Shown here: positions 41,978 through 50,949 of the stretch, in pieces
Layout: every line of letters starts with the position of its first letter
Position numbering within the stretch: position 1 is the stretch's first letter
Assembly: GCA_020638065.1 (NCBI GenBank)
Contig: JACKJG010000014.1
Span: 1-64,000, forward strand
Length of the DNA: 64,000 nucleotides
Origin: Hyphomicrobiaceae bacterium
GTDB taxonomy: Bacteria > Pseudomonadota > Alphaproteobacteria > Rhizobiales > Devosiaceae
Direction: 5' to 3'
Program-made: the position numbers and the translations under genes
The notes under the pieces: generated by a model
What the model saw: only the letters and a program-made list of their open reading frames with translations
Databases searched by the model: none
What the model was told of the DNA's origin: nothing

Positions 41978-42461
41978 TTTCCAGCTTGCCTTTCACAAAC
42001 TGGATTTTCGGCATCCGGAATCCCATGCCGGCCCAGGCGGTCAACAATGTCAAAATGAACATGGGTGATTGTCTATCCTTTACCGGGGCCTGTTCGACGA
42101 TTGCCTGGTCATCCAGAATGGGGGGAAAGACCGAAACCCAGTGGCCTTTGGTGAAGTCGAGAAACATGAACGTGTTGCAGCATGTTGCAACAATTCGTCT
42201 CGTGGGCGAACTTTCCGTCAGCCGGTGATCGCGAAGGTGATCCTGCCCCGCGGTGCAGCGGATGGCGTCTTTGCGGAAGAGAATGTAGGGAACGCCGCCG
42301 TTTTCTCCGGCAATCGGCTCGGCACCTGGAAGCTGCTCGAAAATGTGCGCGGCCTGCCGACAACTGCCGCAATTGCAGACCGTTTTCAAAATGGGATCTG
42401 CATCAATTTCCAGCTCGACCTTGCCGCAGCGGCAATGGGCATTGGCAGTGACTTCCGACAT
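41970..42461 (-). CDS. GFA/CENP-V-type zinc-binding protein
   Basis: 163-residue protein with the cysteine pattern of the glutathione-dependent formaldehyde-activating (GFA) family: AHCRCGKVELEI, then CNCGSCRQAAHIF, and a later CCNTFMFLD. The family binds zinc; many members are not formaldehyde enzymes. The ATG at 42461 has GGAGAGG upstream. It is divergent from a TetR regulator with a clear operator between, so it is probably repressed by that regulator and induced by an unknown small molecule. Confidence 0.88.
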   Translation of the reverse strand: MSEVTANAHCRCGKVELEIDADPILKTVCNCGSCRQAAHIFEQLPGAEPIAGENGGVPYILFRKDAIRCTAGQDHLRDHRLTESSPTRRIVATCCNTFMFLDFTKGHWVSVFPPILDDQAIVEQAPVKDRQSPMFILTLLTAWAGMGFRMPKIQFVKGKLESV

Positions 42462-42488
42462 CGCGCCTCTCCGACCTTCACTAACTAG

Positions 42489-42503
42489 ACTGGACGGTCC
42501 AGT
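42489..42503. promoter_or_regulatory. Palindromic operator between GFA-like gene and TetR regulator
   Basis: A perfect 15-bp palindrome about a central base (ACTGGAC-G-GTCCAGT) lies in the 97-base divergent region, 28 bases from the GFA-like start and 56 from the regulator start. This is the size and form of many TetR-family operators, and its position would let the regulator control both genes. Confidence 0.82.
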
Positions 42504-42558
42504 TTGATCTGTCAAGCCAACCTGATAAGCTCCGGGCAAAATCACTCAAGAGGCACAA

Positions 42559-43221
42559 ATGTCCAACGGCGCCGCTACCCGCATCCGCAAAAGCCGGGAG
42601 AAGATTGTCACTGCTGCCGAGGACGTCTTTCTGGCAACCGGATTTCTTGGGTCCAACATGGACATGATCGCGGCGCAGGCGGACGTGTCCAAGCAAACGA
42701 TCTATGCGCATTTCAAGTCCAAGGAAGTTCTGTTTACCGAAGTCATGAAGGTGATGACCGGCGGCGCGGCGCGCGACATCGGCAAGGACCTCGAAGAGGT
42801 TTTCGACGGAAGATCGGTAGAGGAGTATCTGTTGGACGTGGCCGTTGCGCATTTGATGATCGTGTTAACGCCGCGGCTCATGCGGCTGCGCCGACTGGTG
42901 ATCGGCGAGGTTGAGCGATTCCCTGAACTGGGCCGGTCGCTTTATCAGAACGGGCCGGTGCGCTCGATCAGACAATTCACGCGGGCGCTGGAACATTATC
43001 AACGTCTCGGGGAAATCGGGCCAGGTGATGCGGAAATGGCTGCGACACAATTCAACTGGATGGTCATGGGTGGGCCGACCAGTTCGGCCATGCTGCTCGG
43101 CGATGACGGCATTGAAGGCGAAGCAGAATTGCGGGCACATGCGAAAGAGGCCGTGCGGATATTTCTGAGTGCCTATGCCCCGGGGCGAACTTCCAAGAAT
43201 GGCATCGAAAAAATCTCGTGA
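42559..43221 (+). CDS. TetR/AcrR family transcriptional regulator
   Basis: 220-residue regulator. The N-terminal helix-turn-helix is visible at about residues 10-57 (IVTAAEDVFLATGF ... MIAAQADVSKQTIYAHFKSK). The ligand-binding half resembles the AefR-like C-terminal domain (LRRLVIGEVERFPELGRSLY). It is divergent from the GFA-like/DUF6958-like operon and probably represses it through the palindrome at 42489-42503. Its inducer is not predictable. Confidence 0.94.
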   Translation: MSNGAATRIRKSREKIVTAAEDVFLATGFLGSNMDMIAAQADVSKQTIYAHFKSKEVLFTEVMKVMTGGAARDIGKDLEEVFDGRSVEEYLLDVAVAHLMIVLTPRLMRLRRLVIGEVERFPELGRSLYQNGPVRSIRQFTRALEHYQRLGEIGPGDAEMAATQFNWMVMGGPTSSAMLLGDDGIEGEAELRAHAKEAVRIFLSAYAPGRTSKNGIEKIS

Positions 43222-43274
43222 TATCGAGACTGGCGGATTTGCGGCGGCAATTCGGGGAAATGTGCAAGGAGAAA

Positions 43275-43350
43275 TGGTGCCGCTTGCGTGACTCGAACAC
43301 GCGACCCCATCATTACGAATGATGTGCTCTACCAACTGAGCTAAAGCGGC
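43275..43350 (-). tRNA. tRNA-Thr (anticodon CGU)
   Basis: Read on the minus strand, the sequence folds as a full cloverleaf of 76 bases. It has acceptor GCCGCTT pairing with AAGCGGC, D arm GCTC-AGTTGGTA-GAGC, anticodon arm CATCA-TTCGTAA-TGATG with anticodon CGT, T arm GCGTG-TTCGAGT-CACGC, and an encoded CCA end. CGU reads ACG, giving threonine. Confidence 0.97.
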
Positions 43351-43460
43351 GCCGGAGCAGGTCGAAGCTGCCCGAAACGGGGTTGCTTTTACGCGTCCTT
43401 TTTTTCAGGCGCAAGCATTCTTGGCTTGATCCCGGATGCTACCTGTCAGGTTCGTTCTGC

Positions 43461-44858
43461 TCAGTTTACTGGCTTGGCGTTGTCACCGGGCAGAGCCTTG
43501 GCAGCACCATTCGCATCCGGCCCGGCCGCGGGCTCTTTAGGCGGGTCGACAGGCCGAGTTGCGGTCACCGGCGCCGGCATGGTGAGTGGAACTTTCCACT
43601 CAAGGGCGTCGAGCCGCCCGGAAACCGGGGAAGCGGGGCGCCATTCATCAAAGGTCATGCCATCGGCGGTCCAGACCGGATCGGCGGGGGCCGTGGCGGC
43701 GCGGGCGAGCCATTCGCGGGCGCGGCCATGGTCGTGGTTCTGACCCTCTTCGATTTCGGCCATCAAAAGACACATGTCGCGCGTTGGTTTGGTGGTGGCG
43801 AAAGCTGCCAGGGCATTGCGGGCTTTGGGCCATTCGCTGGCCTCGACCGCTGCCTGGGCCATCACGACGGCGGAGGCGGGATCGTCTGGCACGGCGGCCA
43901 TGAGTTCGCCGAGCCTCGCAAGGCGCTGGGCCGGGGAAACGCCGGGCTGGGCATAGGCGTAAAGGGTCGCGATGTGCGGATGCCGCGTCGCTTGCCAGAC
44001 GCGTTTGAGCAAAGAGGACGCCTTGCGGACTTCGCCGCGCGACGAGAGGATACGGCCCGATATCAGAGCCGCGGGGACGAAATTGGCGTCGAGCCGCAAG
44101 GCCGCCTGGGTCGCGGCAAGGGCCGCCGCGGGGTCCTTTTCTTCCTTCTCGGCGGCGATGGCGGTGTTTAGAACCACCTGCTGGCGAATGCGGGCATTGC
44201 GCTCGTCCTTGGTGCCGGCGCCACCGGCAATGACCAGTTCGAGCGCTTCGGCCCAGTGTTCGTGCCGGGTCAGATCGTCGAGCACGGCCTTGCTGGCCCA
44301 AGCGGCCTGCGGCGCGATGGCGAGCGCCTTTTGCGCGAAAGTAAGCGCGGCGTCGGGCCGGTTCTGGGCTTCGGCCTGGCGATAGAGCCCCATCAGCGCT
44401 GGCAAGGCCGTTTCAGAATTGTCGAGCAGGGTCTTGTATTCGTCGCGGGCCTCGCTCCATTCGCCCAGGTTGAGCGCGGCACGGGCCTCGAGAAGATGCG
44501 CGGCGAGATTTCCGGGCTGGCGGGTGCGAGCTTCGCGCGCCAATTGCCGCGCCTTTTGCGAATCGCCCGATTCGAGTGCGATGAACCCGTTGCTGAGCGC
44601 TTCGACCGCACGCCGTTCATTGGCCCGGCGCGAGGCGCGGGCGATGGCGGACGGGGTTTTGTAGAGGCGGCGCAAGAGGCCCCAGACCAGCATGGCCAAA
44701 ACGATGGCGAATAGCAGGGTGACCGCCGCCGTGCCGAGACTTGGTTGCAGCCGCCAGGTGCCGAACTCGATCAGCACGGAGCCTTCCGTGTTGAACAGAA
44801 AGACGAGGGCGGCCGACAGCGCAAGGGAGATCAGGAGGTAGACAAGCAAGCGAATCAT
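43461..44858 (-). CDS. hemY: HemY-like TPR membrane protein
   Basis: 465-residue protein of the HemY N-terminal-domain family found next to hem genes; its enzymatic role is unproven. Two membrane segments (residues 1-22 and 41-62) are followed by tetratricopeptide-type helices (for example NLAAHLLEARAALNLGEWSEARDEY) and a proline-rich tail. The start overlaps the mitofilin-like gene by four bases. It is the last gene of hemC-hemD-mitofilin-hemY. Confidence 0.9.
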   Translation of the reverse strand: MIRLLVYLLISLALSAALVFLFNTEGSVLIEFGTWRLQPSLGTAAVTLLFAIVLAMLVWGLLRRLYKTPSAIARASRRANERRAVEALSNGFIALESGDSQKARQLAREARTRQPGNLAAHLLEARAALNLGEWSEARDEYKTLLDNSETALPALMGLYRQAEAQNRPDAALTFAQKALAIAPQAAWASKAVLDDLTRHEHWAEALELVIAGGAGTKDERNARIRQQVVLNTAIAAEKEEKDPAAALAATQAALRLDANFVPAALISGRILSSRGEVRKASSLLKRVWQATRHPHIATLYAYAQPGVSPAQRLARLGELMAAVPDDPASAVVMAQAAVEASEWPKARNALAAFATTKPTRDMCLLMAEIEEGQNHDHGRAREWLARAATAPADPVWTADGMTFDEWRPASPVSGRLDALEWKVPLTMPAPVTATRPVDPPKEPAAGPDANGAAKALPGDNAKPVN

Positions 44859-46378
44859 TGGCTGGCTGCAGCCTCCGGATTGGTCGTGGCGTCGCTCAGA
44901 ATGGCGGCCCGGGCCTCGGTCGCGAAAGCCTCGAACGTGGCGCGTTTGTTGATCGCATCGATCACATCTCCACCCGCCTGGCTGACCGCTTCGGGCAGGA
45001 GCGCGATCACTTCTGCGGCGGTGGTGACGTCGCCGGCGTTGAGGGCGTCTTCAATGCGCGCCAGCGATGCGGCGGTAGAATTGTCATCGGCGGCGGAATT
45101 GCGTGCGGCGAATATCTGCTGGAGGCTTTGGGCGATCTGATCGCCGACGGAATTGGTGGACTGAGCCGGTGCAGCCGCCAGCATTGCGGGTACGGCGCGG
45201 GTGAAGTCCTCGGCGAACCTGGTCGTGGGCGCCAGCCCGGTCTCGGCCGCGGCCTGAACGTCCGGGTCGATGGGAAGATCGGGCAGCAATTGCTCGACGA
45301 TTGCCAGTTCATCGGCATAGGGCACGCCGGTGGCCGCGCGGTCGTTGAGGGCGGAAAGCGCCAGCGGAATTTGCGCTGCGAGCTGATTGGCTGCCTCCGT
45401 TTCAGCGGATTGAACAAGGCCATCGACCCGGCCGCTGAGCGCGGATACCTGACCATTGGTTTCGGCAAGCTGGTTGGCCAGATCGCCCATTTTGCTGTCC
45501 TGATCTGCAAGGCCGGTCTGAAGATTGGCTGCTTCGCCGTTGGCGGCCGCAATCTGATCGGAAAGACCGGCGATCCTGCCGGCGAGGTCCTGCTGCTCGG
45601 TTGCGAGGGCTGCGAGGCGATCGGCAATATCGCTGGCATCGCTGGATGAGGCGCCGGCGGCCAGCGCGTCAACGCGATCTGCAAGATTTTGCGTGCGGGT
45701 CTGCAGCGCTGTCAGCTGCTCGCCGAGATCGGCCGGAATGGACGGTGCGGGCGCGTTTTCGAGTTCGGTGATGCGCGTATCGAGCAGGGCGAGCGCATCA
45801 TCCGCTCCGGTGCGATCAGCGCTGTCGGCGGCCTGATTATCCTTGAGGCTCTGATCCAGAGACACGAGCCCGGACCCGTTTTCAGTGGATTTCTGTTCAA
45901 CCAGCGACAGGCGGCCATTGAGGGCATCGAGCCGGTTTTCGATGGCAGTAGTGTCGGGCGCGGGAATGGGCTGGGGCAAGAGGTTCCAGACCGAGAGGAG
46001 AAGGAAAACGATCGCGGCGAGAATCGCGCCGGCCAGCCCACCAATCAGTCCGCTGGCCAAATCAGCGGAACGGCGGCGGGGTTTTGCTTCAGCAGCCTGG
46101 CTGGATGTGGACGATGAAGCGTTTGCAGATGTCGCAGACGATTCGGGTTTGGGCGCCGCTGCTTTTGGCGTATCTGCGTTTGCAGGTGCCGACTTCGGTG
46201 CGTCTTTGGTTGCGGGCGCGGATGTTTGAGCGGCCTTGACCGGTTCATCGGCCTTGGTGGCGGCGCCAGTTGGATTTGTCTCTTGGCCCGCAGGTTTGCG
46301 CGCCGATTTTGCCGGCGCGCGGCGGGCCTTGCCTTCAAGAACGGGGGGTCTGACGGGTCCCTGGGATTTTTCGGCCAT
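44855..46378 (-). CDS. Mitofilin-like membrane protein of the hem operon
   Basis: 507 residues with an N-terminal stretch rich in Lys, Pro, Ala and Thr (residues 1-125), one membrane helix (near 135-160, GGLAGAILAAIVFLLLSVW), a long predicted coiled coil with repeated ALNGRL/LADRVDALA-type heptads, and a conserved C-terminal domain. This is the architecture of the alphaproteobacterial mitofilin/Mic60 homologue, which shapes inner membranes and is typically encoded with hemC/hemD/hemY. The ATG at 46378 lies two bases after the hemD stop. Confidence 0.88.
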   Translation of the reverse strand: MAEKSQGPVRPPVLEGKARRAPAKSARKPAGQETNPTGAATKADEPVKAAQTSAPATKDAPKSAPANADTPKAAAPKPESSATSANASSSTSSQAAEAKPRRRSADLASGLIGGLAGAILAAIVFLLLSVWNLLPQPIPAPDTTAIENRLDALNGRLSLVEQKSTENGSGLVSLDQSLKDNQAADSADRTGADDALALLDTRITELENAPAPSIPADLGEQLTALQTRTQNLADRVDALAAGASSSDASDIADRLAALATEQQDLAGRIAGLSDQIAAANGEAANLQTGLADQDSKMGDLANQLAETNGQVSALSGRVDGLVQSAETEAANQLAAQIPLALSALNDRAATGVPYADELAIVEQLLPDLPIDPDVQAAAETGLAPTTRFAEDFTRAVPAMLAAAPAQSTNSVGDQIAQSLQQIFAARNSAADDNSTAASLARIEDALNAGDVTTAAEVIALLPEAVSQAGGDVIDAINKRATFEAFATEARAAILSDATTNPEAAASQ

Positions 46379-46380
46379 GT

Positions 46381-47100
46381 TCAGTTTCCGGATGATGCCA
46401 GCGCCGCTTTGGCTTCGGCCAACATTGCCTTCTCGGAGGGTGTTTGGGCAACCCTCAATCCGGCATTGGATGCTGCGGCCAATGGTTCCGCCACCTTTGC
46501 CGAAAGGCAAATGTGTGTGATACCGGAAAGATCGAAGTTGGCTGCTATTTTGGCGAAAATCTCGGCGCTGCGGCGCGAATAGTGCAAGACGGACGAAACC
46601 TTGCGGGCGCCAAGGGCGGCAAAGGCCTCTTCGGAGAGGTTTTGTTCCGCCATGCGGTAGGTTTCGAGCAATGTGACCTTCTTGCCGAAGGGCGCAAGCA
46701 AAGCAGCAAGGTCGCCGGTCCGGTTCTCGCCTGCCAGATAGAGAGTTTCGGAAATGCCGGGTTCAGCATTGATTCGATCGGCCAGCCCGGTGGCGCCGGA
46801 CTTGTTTTCGTCGACTGCTATGACTTTTGAAAAACCGGCGCTTGTTGCACGTTCCGCCGTTTTTGGACCAACAGCGAACAGGGGCAGCGCCAGAAGGTTG
46901 GCGGGGATCGAGCCGTCAACGCCCTCGAGGGCGCGGGCAGAGGTGATCGCAATCGCGTCAAAGGTCCGATCCGGCCAATCGATGGCGAGCGGTTCGAATT
47001 TCAGGAGTGGCGAAACAAGTGGCGTCAGTCCGAGTTCGGCGAGGCGGGCCGCCGTTGCTTTCGCCTGATCAAGCGGACGGGTGACGAGAACCAGGCCCAT
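46381..47100 (-). CDS. hemD: Uroporphyrinogen-III synthase
   Basis: 239-residue enzyme that closes and isomerises hydroxymethylbilane to uroporphyrinogen III. HemD is poorly conserved; supporting features are the opening LVTRPLDQAKATAARLAELG, the central FDAIAITSARALEG, the interdomain LPLFAVGPKTAERA, and LYLAGENRTGDLAALL. Position directly downstream of hemC, with a six-base gap, makes the assignment firm. Confidence 0.93.
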   Translation of the reverse strand: MGLVLVTRPLDQAKATAARLAELGLTPLVSPLLKFEPLAIDWPDRTFDAIAITSARALEGVDGSIPANLLALPLFAVGPKTAERATSAGFSKVIAVDENKSGATGLADRINAEPGISETLYLAGENRTGDLAALLAPFGKKVTLLETYRMAEQNLSEEAFAALGARKVSSVLHYSRRSAEIFAKIAANFDLSGITHICLSAKVAEPLAAASNAGLRVAQTPSEKAMLAEAKAALASSGN

Positions 47101-47105
47101 GTGGC

Positions 47106-48107
47106 TCAGAGGCCCCTGAGCCGGTCGAAAAAGGCCTGACCGGCCATGTCGATCAGGGCGAGACCGAGCTCGTTGCCCAGAAGCTCTGCATTTTCCGGAA
47201 GGCCGGCCACGGTTTCGCGGTGCCGCTCTGCCCCGTCCGGGCTCAGCACCTCCGCATTCATGGTCAAAAGACCATCTTCGATGATCGTGTGGACGCCGAT
47301 CGGGGTGCGGCAGGACCCGTCGAGCCGGGCGAGCAGCGCGCGTTCGGCGGTTACCTGCTGAAAGGTCGGCAGATGATTGAGCGGCGCGAGTTTTCCGGCA
47401 GTTTCGTCATCGCTGGCCCGATATTCGATGCCGATGGCGCCCTGAGCCGGGGCGGTAGGGAAAATGCCGGGGTCGAGGATGGAACTGACATGGCTTTGTT
47501 TGCCCAGACGCTTCAGTCCCGCCAGCGCCAGAAAGGTCGCGTCAGCGACATTGTCGCGCAGCTTCTGGAGACGAGTGTCGACATTGCCGCGGAATTCGAC
47601 GATCTCGATGTCGGGTCTGAGGAAACGCAATTGCGCAGCGCGGCGCAGCGAGGAGGTTCCGACCCGCGCGCCTTCCGGCAATCCCTCAAGCGTCGTGGCC
47701 TTCAGCGAAATGAAGGCGTCGCGCGGATCTTCGCGTTCGAGAAAGACCGGCATGATCAATCCGTCGGGCAGGGTGGTGGCCATGTCCTTGGCGCTATGCA
47801 CACCAATATCGATCTGGCTCTCAAGAAGGGCGGCTTCGATCTCTTTTGAAAAAAGGCCCTTGCCGCCAATTTCCTTGAGGGAGACGTTGCCGGCCTGGGT
47901 CCTGTCGCCCTCGGTCTTGATGACCTGGATGTCGATCCGATCCGCTGCAACCCCGTGATGTTCGCCCAGCAATTGCCGCACCAGCCGGGCCTGATAGAGC
48001 GCCAATGGCGAGCCGCGGGTGCCGATGCGAAGGAAGGTTGATTTGGCCGGAGATTGCAATTTGGCCCTATCCTGAATAAGCCGGTCGGACCGCCTTTGGG
48101 GCGGCAT
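47106..48107 (-). CDS. hemC: Hydroxymethylbilane synthase (porphobilinogen deaminase)
   Basis: 333-residue enzyme that polymerises four porphobilinogens. Visible are the start of the first domain (LRIGTRGSPLALYQARLV), DIGVHSAKDMATTLP with the catalytic Asp, RRAAQLRFLRPD, and the dipyrromethane-cofactor cysteine in LDGSCRTPIGVH. I chose the ATG at 48107; this leaves only five bases to the divergent tsaD ATG, so one of the two starts may lie further in. Confidence 0.95.
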   Translation of the reverse strand: MPPQRRSDRLIQDRAKLQSPAKSTFLRIGTRGSPLALYQARLVRQLLGEHHGVAADRIDIQVIKTEGDRTQAGNVSLKEIGGKGLFSKEIEAALLESQIDIGVHSAKDMATTLPDGLIMPVFLEREDPRDAFISLKATTLEGLPEGARVGTSSLRRAAQLRFLRPDIEIVEFRGNVDTRLQKLRDNVADATFLALAGLKRLGKQSHVSSILDPGIFPTAPAQGAIGIEYRASDDETAGKLAPLNHLPTFQQVTAERALLARLDGSCRTPIGVHTIIEDGLLTMNAEVLSPDGAERHRETVAGLPENAELLGNELGLALIDMAGQAFFDRLRGL

Positions 48108-48112
48108 TTGCA

Positions 48113-49195
48113 ATGGGGCTTAGACCAAGCACGGTGACCGGGCAATCCCCGCACATGGTTCTGGGACTGGAAAGCAGCTGCGACGAAACCGCGGCGGCAA
48201 TCGTCGTGCGCCATGCGGATGGGCGCGGCGAGGTGCTCTCCAATGTGGTGCGTTCGCAGATCGATGAGCATCGCGCCTATGGCGGGGTGGTGCCGGAACT
48301 GGCGGCGCGCGCCCATGTGGTGCACATGGATCACATCATTTCGCGTGCGCTTGACGAGGCCGGTGTTTCGCTCGGAGACCTCGACGGGATTGCGGCGACG
48401 GCGGGGCCGGGCCTGATCGGCGGGGTGCTGGTTGGCCTGACGATCGGCAAGGCGCTGAGCGCTGCAACCGGCAAGCCGCTGATTGCCGTCAATCACCTTG
48501 AGGGCCACGCACTGACGGCGCGGCTGACGGATGGTGTGAATTTTCCCTATCTGATGCTGCTGGTGTCCGGTGGGCACACGCAATTCGTTCTGGTCGAAGG
48601 TGTGGGGCGCTACAAGAAACTTGGCGGCACCATCGACGATGCGCTGGGCGAGGCGTTCGACAAGGTCGCCAAGATGCTGGGGCTCGGCTACCCGGGCGGG
48701 CCGGAAGTGGAAAGGCAGGCAATGGGCGGCGACGCGGCCCGGTTCGATTTCCCCAAGCCATTACTCGGTGAAGACCGGCTCGATTTTTCGTTTTCCGGTC
48801 TCAAGACAGCCGTCCGGCTGGCGGCGGAACGGGTGGCACCGGTTTCCGATCAGGATATTGCCGATGTCTGTGCCAGCTTCCAGGCGACGGTTGCAGAGAT
48901 CATCGCGCGGCGTTCGGCGCAGGCACTCGAAGTACTTCAGGCAAACAACAAGGCGCTGGTGATTGCCGGCGGGGTCGCTGCAAACAAGGCAATCGGTTCG
49001 GCTTTGCGCGAGGTTGCTCAAGAGGCAGGTGCCAGGCTGGTGGTGCCGCCGCCGGCTTTGTGCACCGACAATGGTGTGATGGTTGCCTGGGCCGGGCTCG
49101 AGCGGCTGGCGCTCGGCCATGTGGATGGGCTCGATTTCACTGCACGGGCGCGCTGGCCGCTCGATAGCGACGACATGCGGGTGCGCCATGGCTGA
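48113..49195 (+). CDS. tsaD: tRNA N6-threonylcarbamoyladenosine synthase subunit TsaD
   Basis: Metal-dependent ASKHA-fold enzyme that transfers threonylcarbamoyl to A37 of ANN-reading tRNAs. Motifs: LGLESSCDETAAAIV near the N-terminus, NHLEGHALTARL with the metal-binding HxxxH, LLLVSGGHTQFV, and AGGVAANKAI. The annotated ATG at 48113 gives 360 residues; the ATG at 48155 just before LGLESS is an alternative that would leave promoter space toward hemC. The end overlaps gpsA by eight bases. Confidence 0.96.
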   Translation: MGLRPSTVTGQSPHMVLGLESSCDETAAAIVVRHADGRGEVLSNVVRSQIDEHRAYGGVVPELAARAHVVHMDHIISRALDEAGVSLGDLDGIAATAGPGLIGGVLVGLTIGKALSAATGKPLIAVNHLEGHALTARLTDGVNFPYLMLLVSGGHTQFVLVEGVGRYKKLGGTIDDALGEAFDKVAKMLGLGYPGGPEVERQAMGGDAARFDFPKPLLGEDRLDFSFSGLKTAVRLAAERVAPVSDQDIADVCASFQATVAEIIARRSAQALEVLQANNKALVIAGGVAANKAIGSALREVAQEAGARLVVPPPALCTDNGVMVAWAGLERLALGHVDGLDFTARARWPLDSDDMRVRHG

Positions 49196-50183
49196 AACCG
49201 GACTCAGGGTCGGCGTGGTCGGTGCGGGAAGCTGGGGCACGGCCTTGGCGCAGGCGGTGGCGCGGGCCGGACATCGTGCCATGATCCTGTCGCGGCGCGA
49301 CGATGTCGTCGAGGATATCAATCGGCACCATCGCAATCATTCTTATCTCGGCAACCGGGTCTTGCTGGATGGGGTGAGTGCAACGCGCGATCCGGTCGAA
49401 ATGGGCCAATGCGAGCTCATCATTCTGGCCGTGCCGGCGCAGGCGACACGGACGACACTGACCACGCTGGTGCGTGAGTTCGATGCGCCTTTGGTTCTCA
49501 CGGCCAAGGGGTTCGAGGCATCGAGCCTTGAATTGCAGAGCGAGGTGGTCGGGCAGTGCGCACCGGGTGCCGATTGCGTGGTCCTGTCCGGTCCGAGCTT
49601 TGCGGTGGACGTGGCCAAGGGCAGTCCGACGGCGGTGACGCTGGCCTCCGATGATGCCGGCGCGCTCGAACTGGCGACGCGGGCGCTGGCCAGCGCGTCG
49701 TTCCGGCCCTACGGGTCGGATGACATGGTTGGGGTGCAGGTGGCAGGTGCTCTGAAGAACGTTTACGCACTTGCGGCCGGGGCGGTCGAGGGAGCCGGGC
49801 TTGGTCTATCGGCGCGGTCGGCGTTGATCGCGCGGGCCATGGCGGAACTGGCGCGGGTCATCGCGGCGCTCGGGGGCCAACCGGCGACGGTCAATTCACT
49901 GGCCGGAATGGGTGACCTCGTTCTTAGCTGTACTTCGGAACAGTCGCGCAATTATCGTTTCGGGCTGGAACTGGGACGCGGCAAACAGCCCGATGACATC
50001 CGGAACATGGGGATCGGGCTTGCCGAGGGCGTGTTCACGGCGCCGGCCGCCTGGCAATTGGCCAGGAATTACCAGGTCGATGCGCCGCTGATCGAGGCGG
50101 TCAATCTGGTCCTGATGGGCCGGATCCAGATTCAGGCAGTCGTCGACATGTTGATGACGCGCCCGCTCAAACAGGAAGGATGA
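49188..50183 (+). CDS. gpsA: Glycerol-3-phosphate dehydrogenase (NAD(P)+)
   Basis: 331-residue enzyme that reduces dihydroxyacetone phosphate to glycerol-3-phosphate for phospholipid synthesis. The Rossmann motif GVVGAGSWGTALAQ opens the protein, followed by CVVLSGPSFAVDVAKGSPTAV, the catalytic Lys in VAGALKNVYALAAG, and the C-terminal LAGMGDLVLSCTSEQSRNYRFG. It overlaps tsaD at its start and the YciI-like gene at its end (ATGA), making a coupled operon. Confidence 0.97.
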   Translation: MAETGLRVGVVGAGSWGTALAQAVARAGHRAMILSRRDDVVEDINRHHRNHSYLGNRVLLDGVSATRDPVEMGQCELIILAVPAQATRTTLTTLVREFDAPLVLTAKGFEASSLELQSEVVGQCAPGADCVVLSGPSFAVDVAKGSPTAVTLASDDAGALELATRALASASFRPYGSDDMVGVQVAGALKNVYALAAGAVEGAGLGLSARSALIARAMAELARVIAALGGQPATVNSLAGMGDLVLSCTSEQSRNYRFGLELGRGKQPDDIRNMGIGLAEGVFTAPAAWQLARNYQVDAPLIEAVNLVLMGRIQIQAVVDMLMTRPLKQEG

Positions 50184-50476
50184 AGATGCTTTTTGCGCTG
50201 ATATGTACCGACAGGAGAGGCGGTCTTGAAACCCGGCAGGCGACCCGCCCGGATCATCTGGCCTTTCTTGACGGGCTGGGAGACGATTTGATGTTTGCCG
50301 GTCCGTTTCTGGACGGGGATGGCAAACCCAACGGCTCGCTCGTCGTGGTTCGGGCCGAGACCCACGAGGCTGCCGAGGCGATTGCGGCGCTCGACCCCTA
50401 TGCCCGCGCCGATCTGTTCGAGACGGTCGAGATCAGGGCCTGGAACTGGGCGCTCAAAGCGCCGGAAGGAGTGTGA
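50180..50476 (+). CDS. YCII-related domain protein
   Basis: 98-residue ferredoxin-fold protein of the YciI family. Visible are FALICTDRRGGLETRQATRPDHLAFLDGLGDDL with the conserved His-Leu pair, GSLVVVRAETHEAAEAIAALDPYARADLFETVEIRAWNWAL. The family has a putative His-Asp active site but no agreed reaction. The start overlaps the gpsA stop (ATGA) and the end overlaps the EVE gene (GTGA). The tsaD-gpsA-yciI-EVE order is conserved in Hyphomicrobiales. Confidence 0.93.
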   Translation: MKMLFALICTDRRGGLETRQATRPDHLAFLDGLGDDLMFAGPFLDGDGKPNGSLVVVRAETHEAAEAIAALDPYARADLFETVEIRAWNWALKAPEGV

Positions 50477-50895
50477 ACGTGGCATATTGGCTGATCAAGT
50501 CCGAGCCCGACGTCTGGTCGTTCGAGGATCAGATGAACAAGGGTGGTCCGGAAGAATGGCACGGGGTGCGCAACTACGCAGCGCGCAACCATATGCGAGC
50601 GATGAAGATCGGGGAGAAGGCGTTTTTCTATCACTCCAATCAGGGCAAGGAGATTGTCGGCATCGCCAAGGTGGCTGCGCTCAGCCATCCGGATTCCACC
50701 ACCGATGATCCGCGCTGGGATTGTGTGGATTTCATCGGCGACAAGCCCTTCAAGCGCCCGGTCACACTTGAGAAGATCAAGGTCCATCCAGAGCTTCAGG
50801 AGATGGTTCTGGTCAACAATTCGCGGCTCTCGGTTCAGCCCGTGACCGATCGGGAATGGAAGATCATTTGCGAATTGGGCGGTGTTTCGGCATAG
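50473..50895 (+). CDS. EVE domain-containing protein
   Basis: 140-residue PUA-like EVE domain (YWLIKSEPDVWSFEDQ, WHGVRNYAARNHMRAMKIGEKAFFYHSN, VDFIGDKPFKRPVTL, NSRLSVQPVTDREW). EVE domains bind modified bases in DNA or RNA; the stand-alone protein is widespread and its exact role unclear. It starts with GTG overlapping the preceding stop and is last in the tsaD operon. Confidence 0.95.
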   Translation: MNVAYWLIKSEPDVWSFEDQMNKGGPEEWHGVRNYAARNHMRAMKIGEKAFFYHSNQGKEIVGIAKVAALSHPDSTTDDPRWDCVDFIGDKPFKRPVTLEKIKVHPELQEMVLVNNSRLSVQPVTDREWKIICELGGVSA

Positions 50896-50949
50896 TGCGA
50901 CAGGCTGCCGCAGGGCAAGCCTGAGTGGGACACTTTCGAGGGGCTAACG

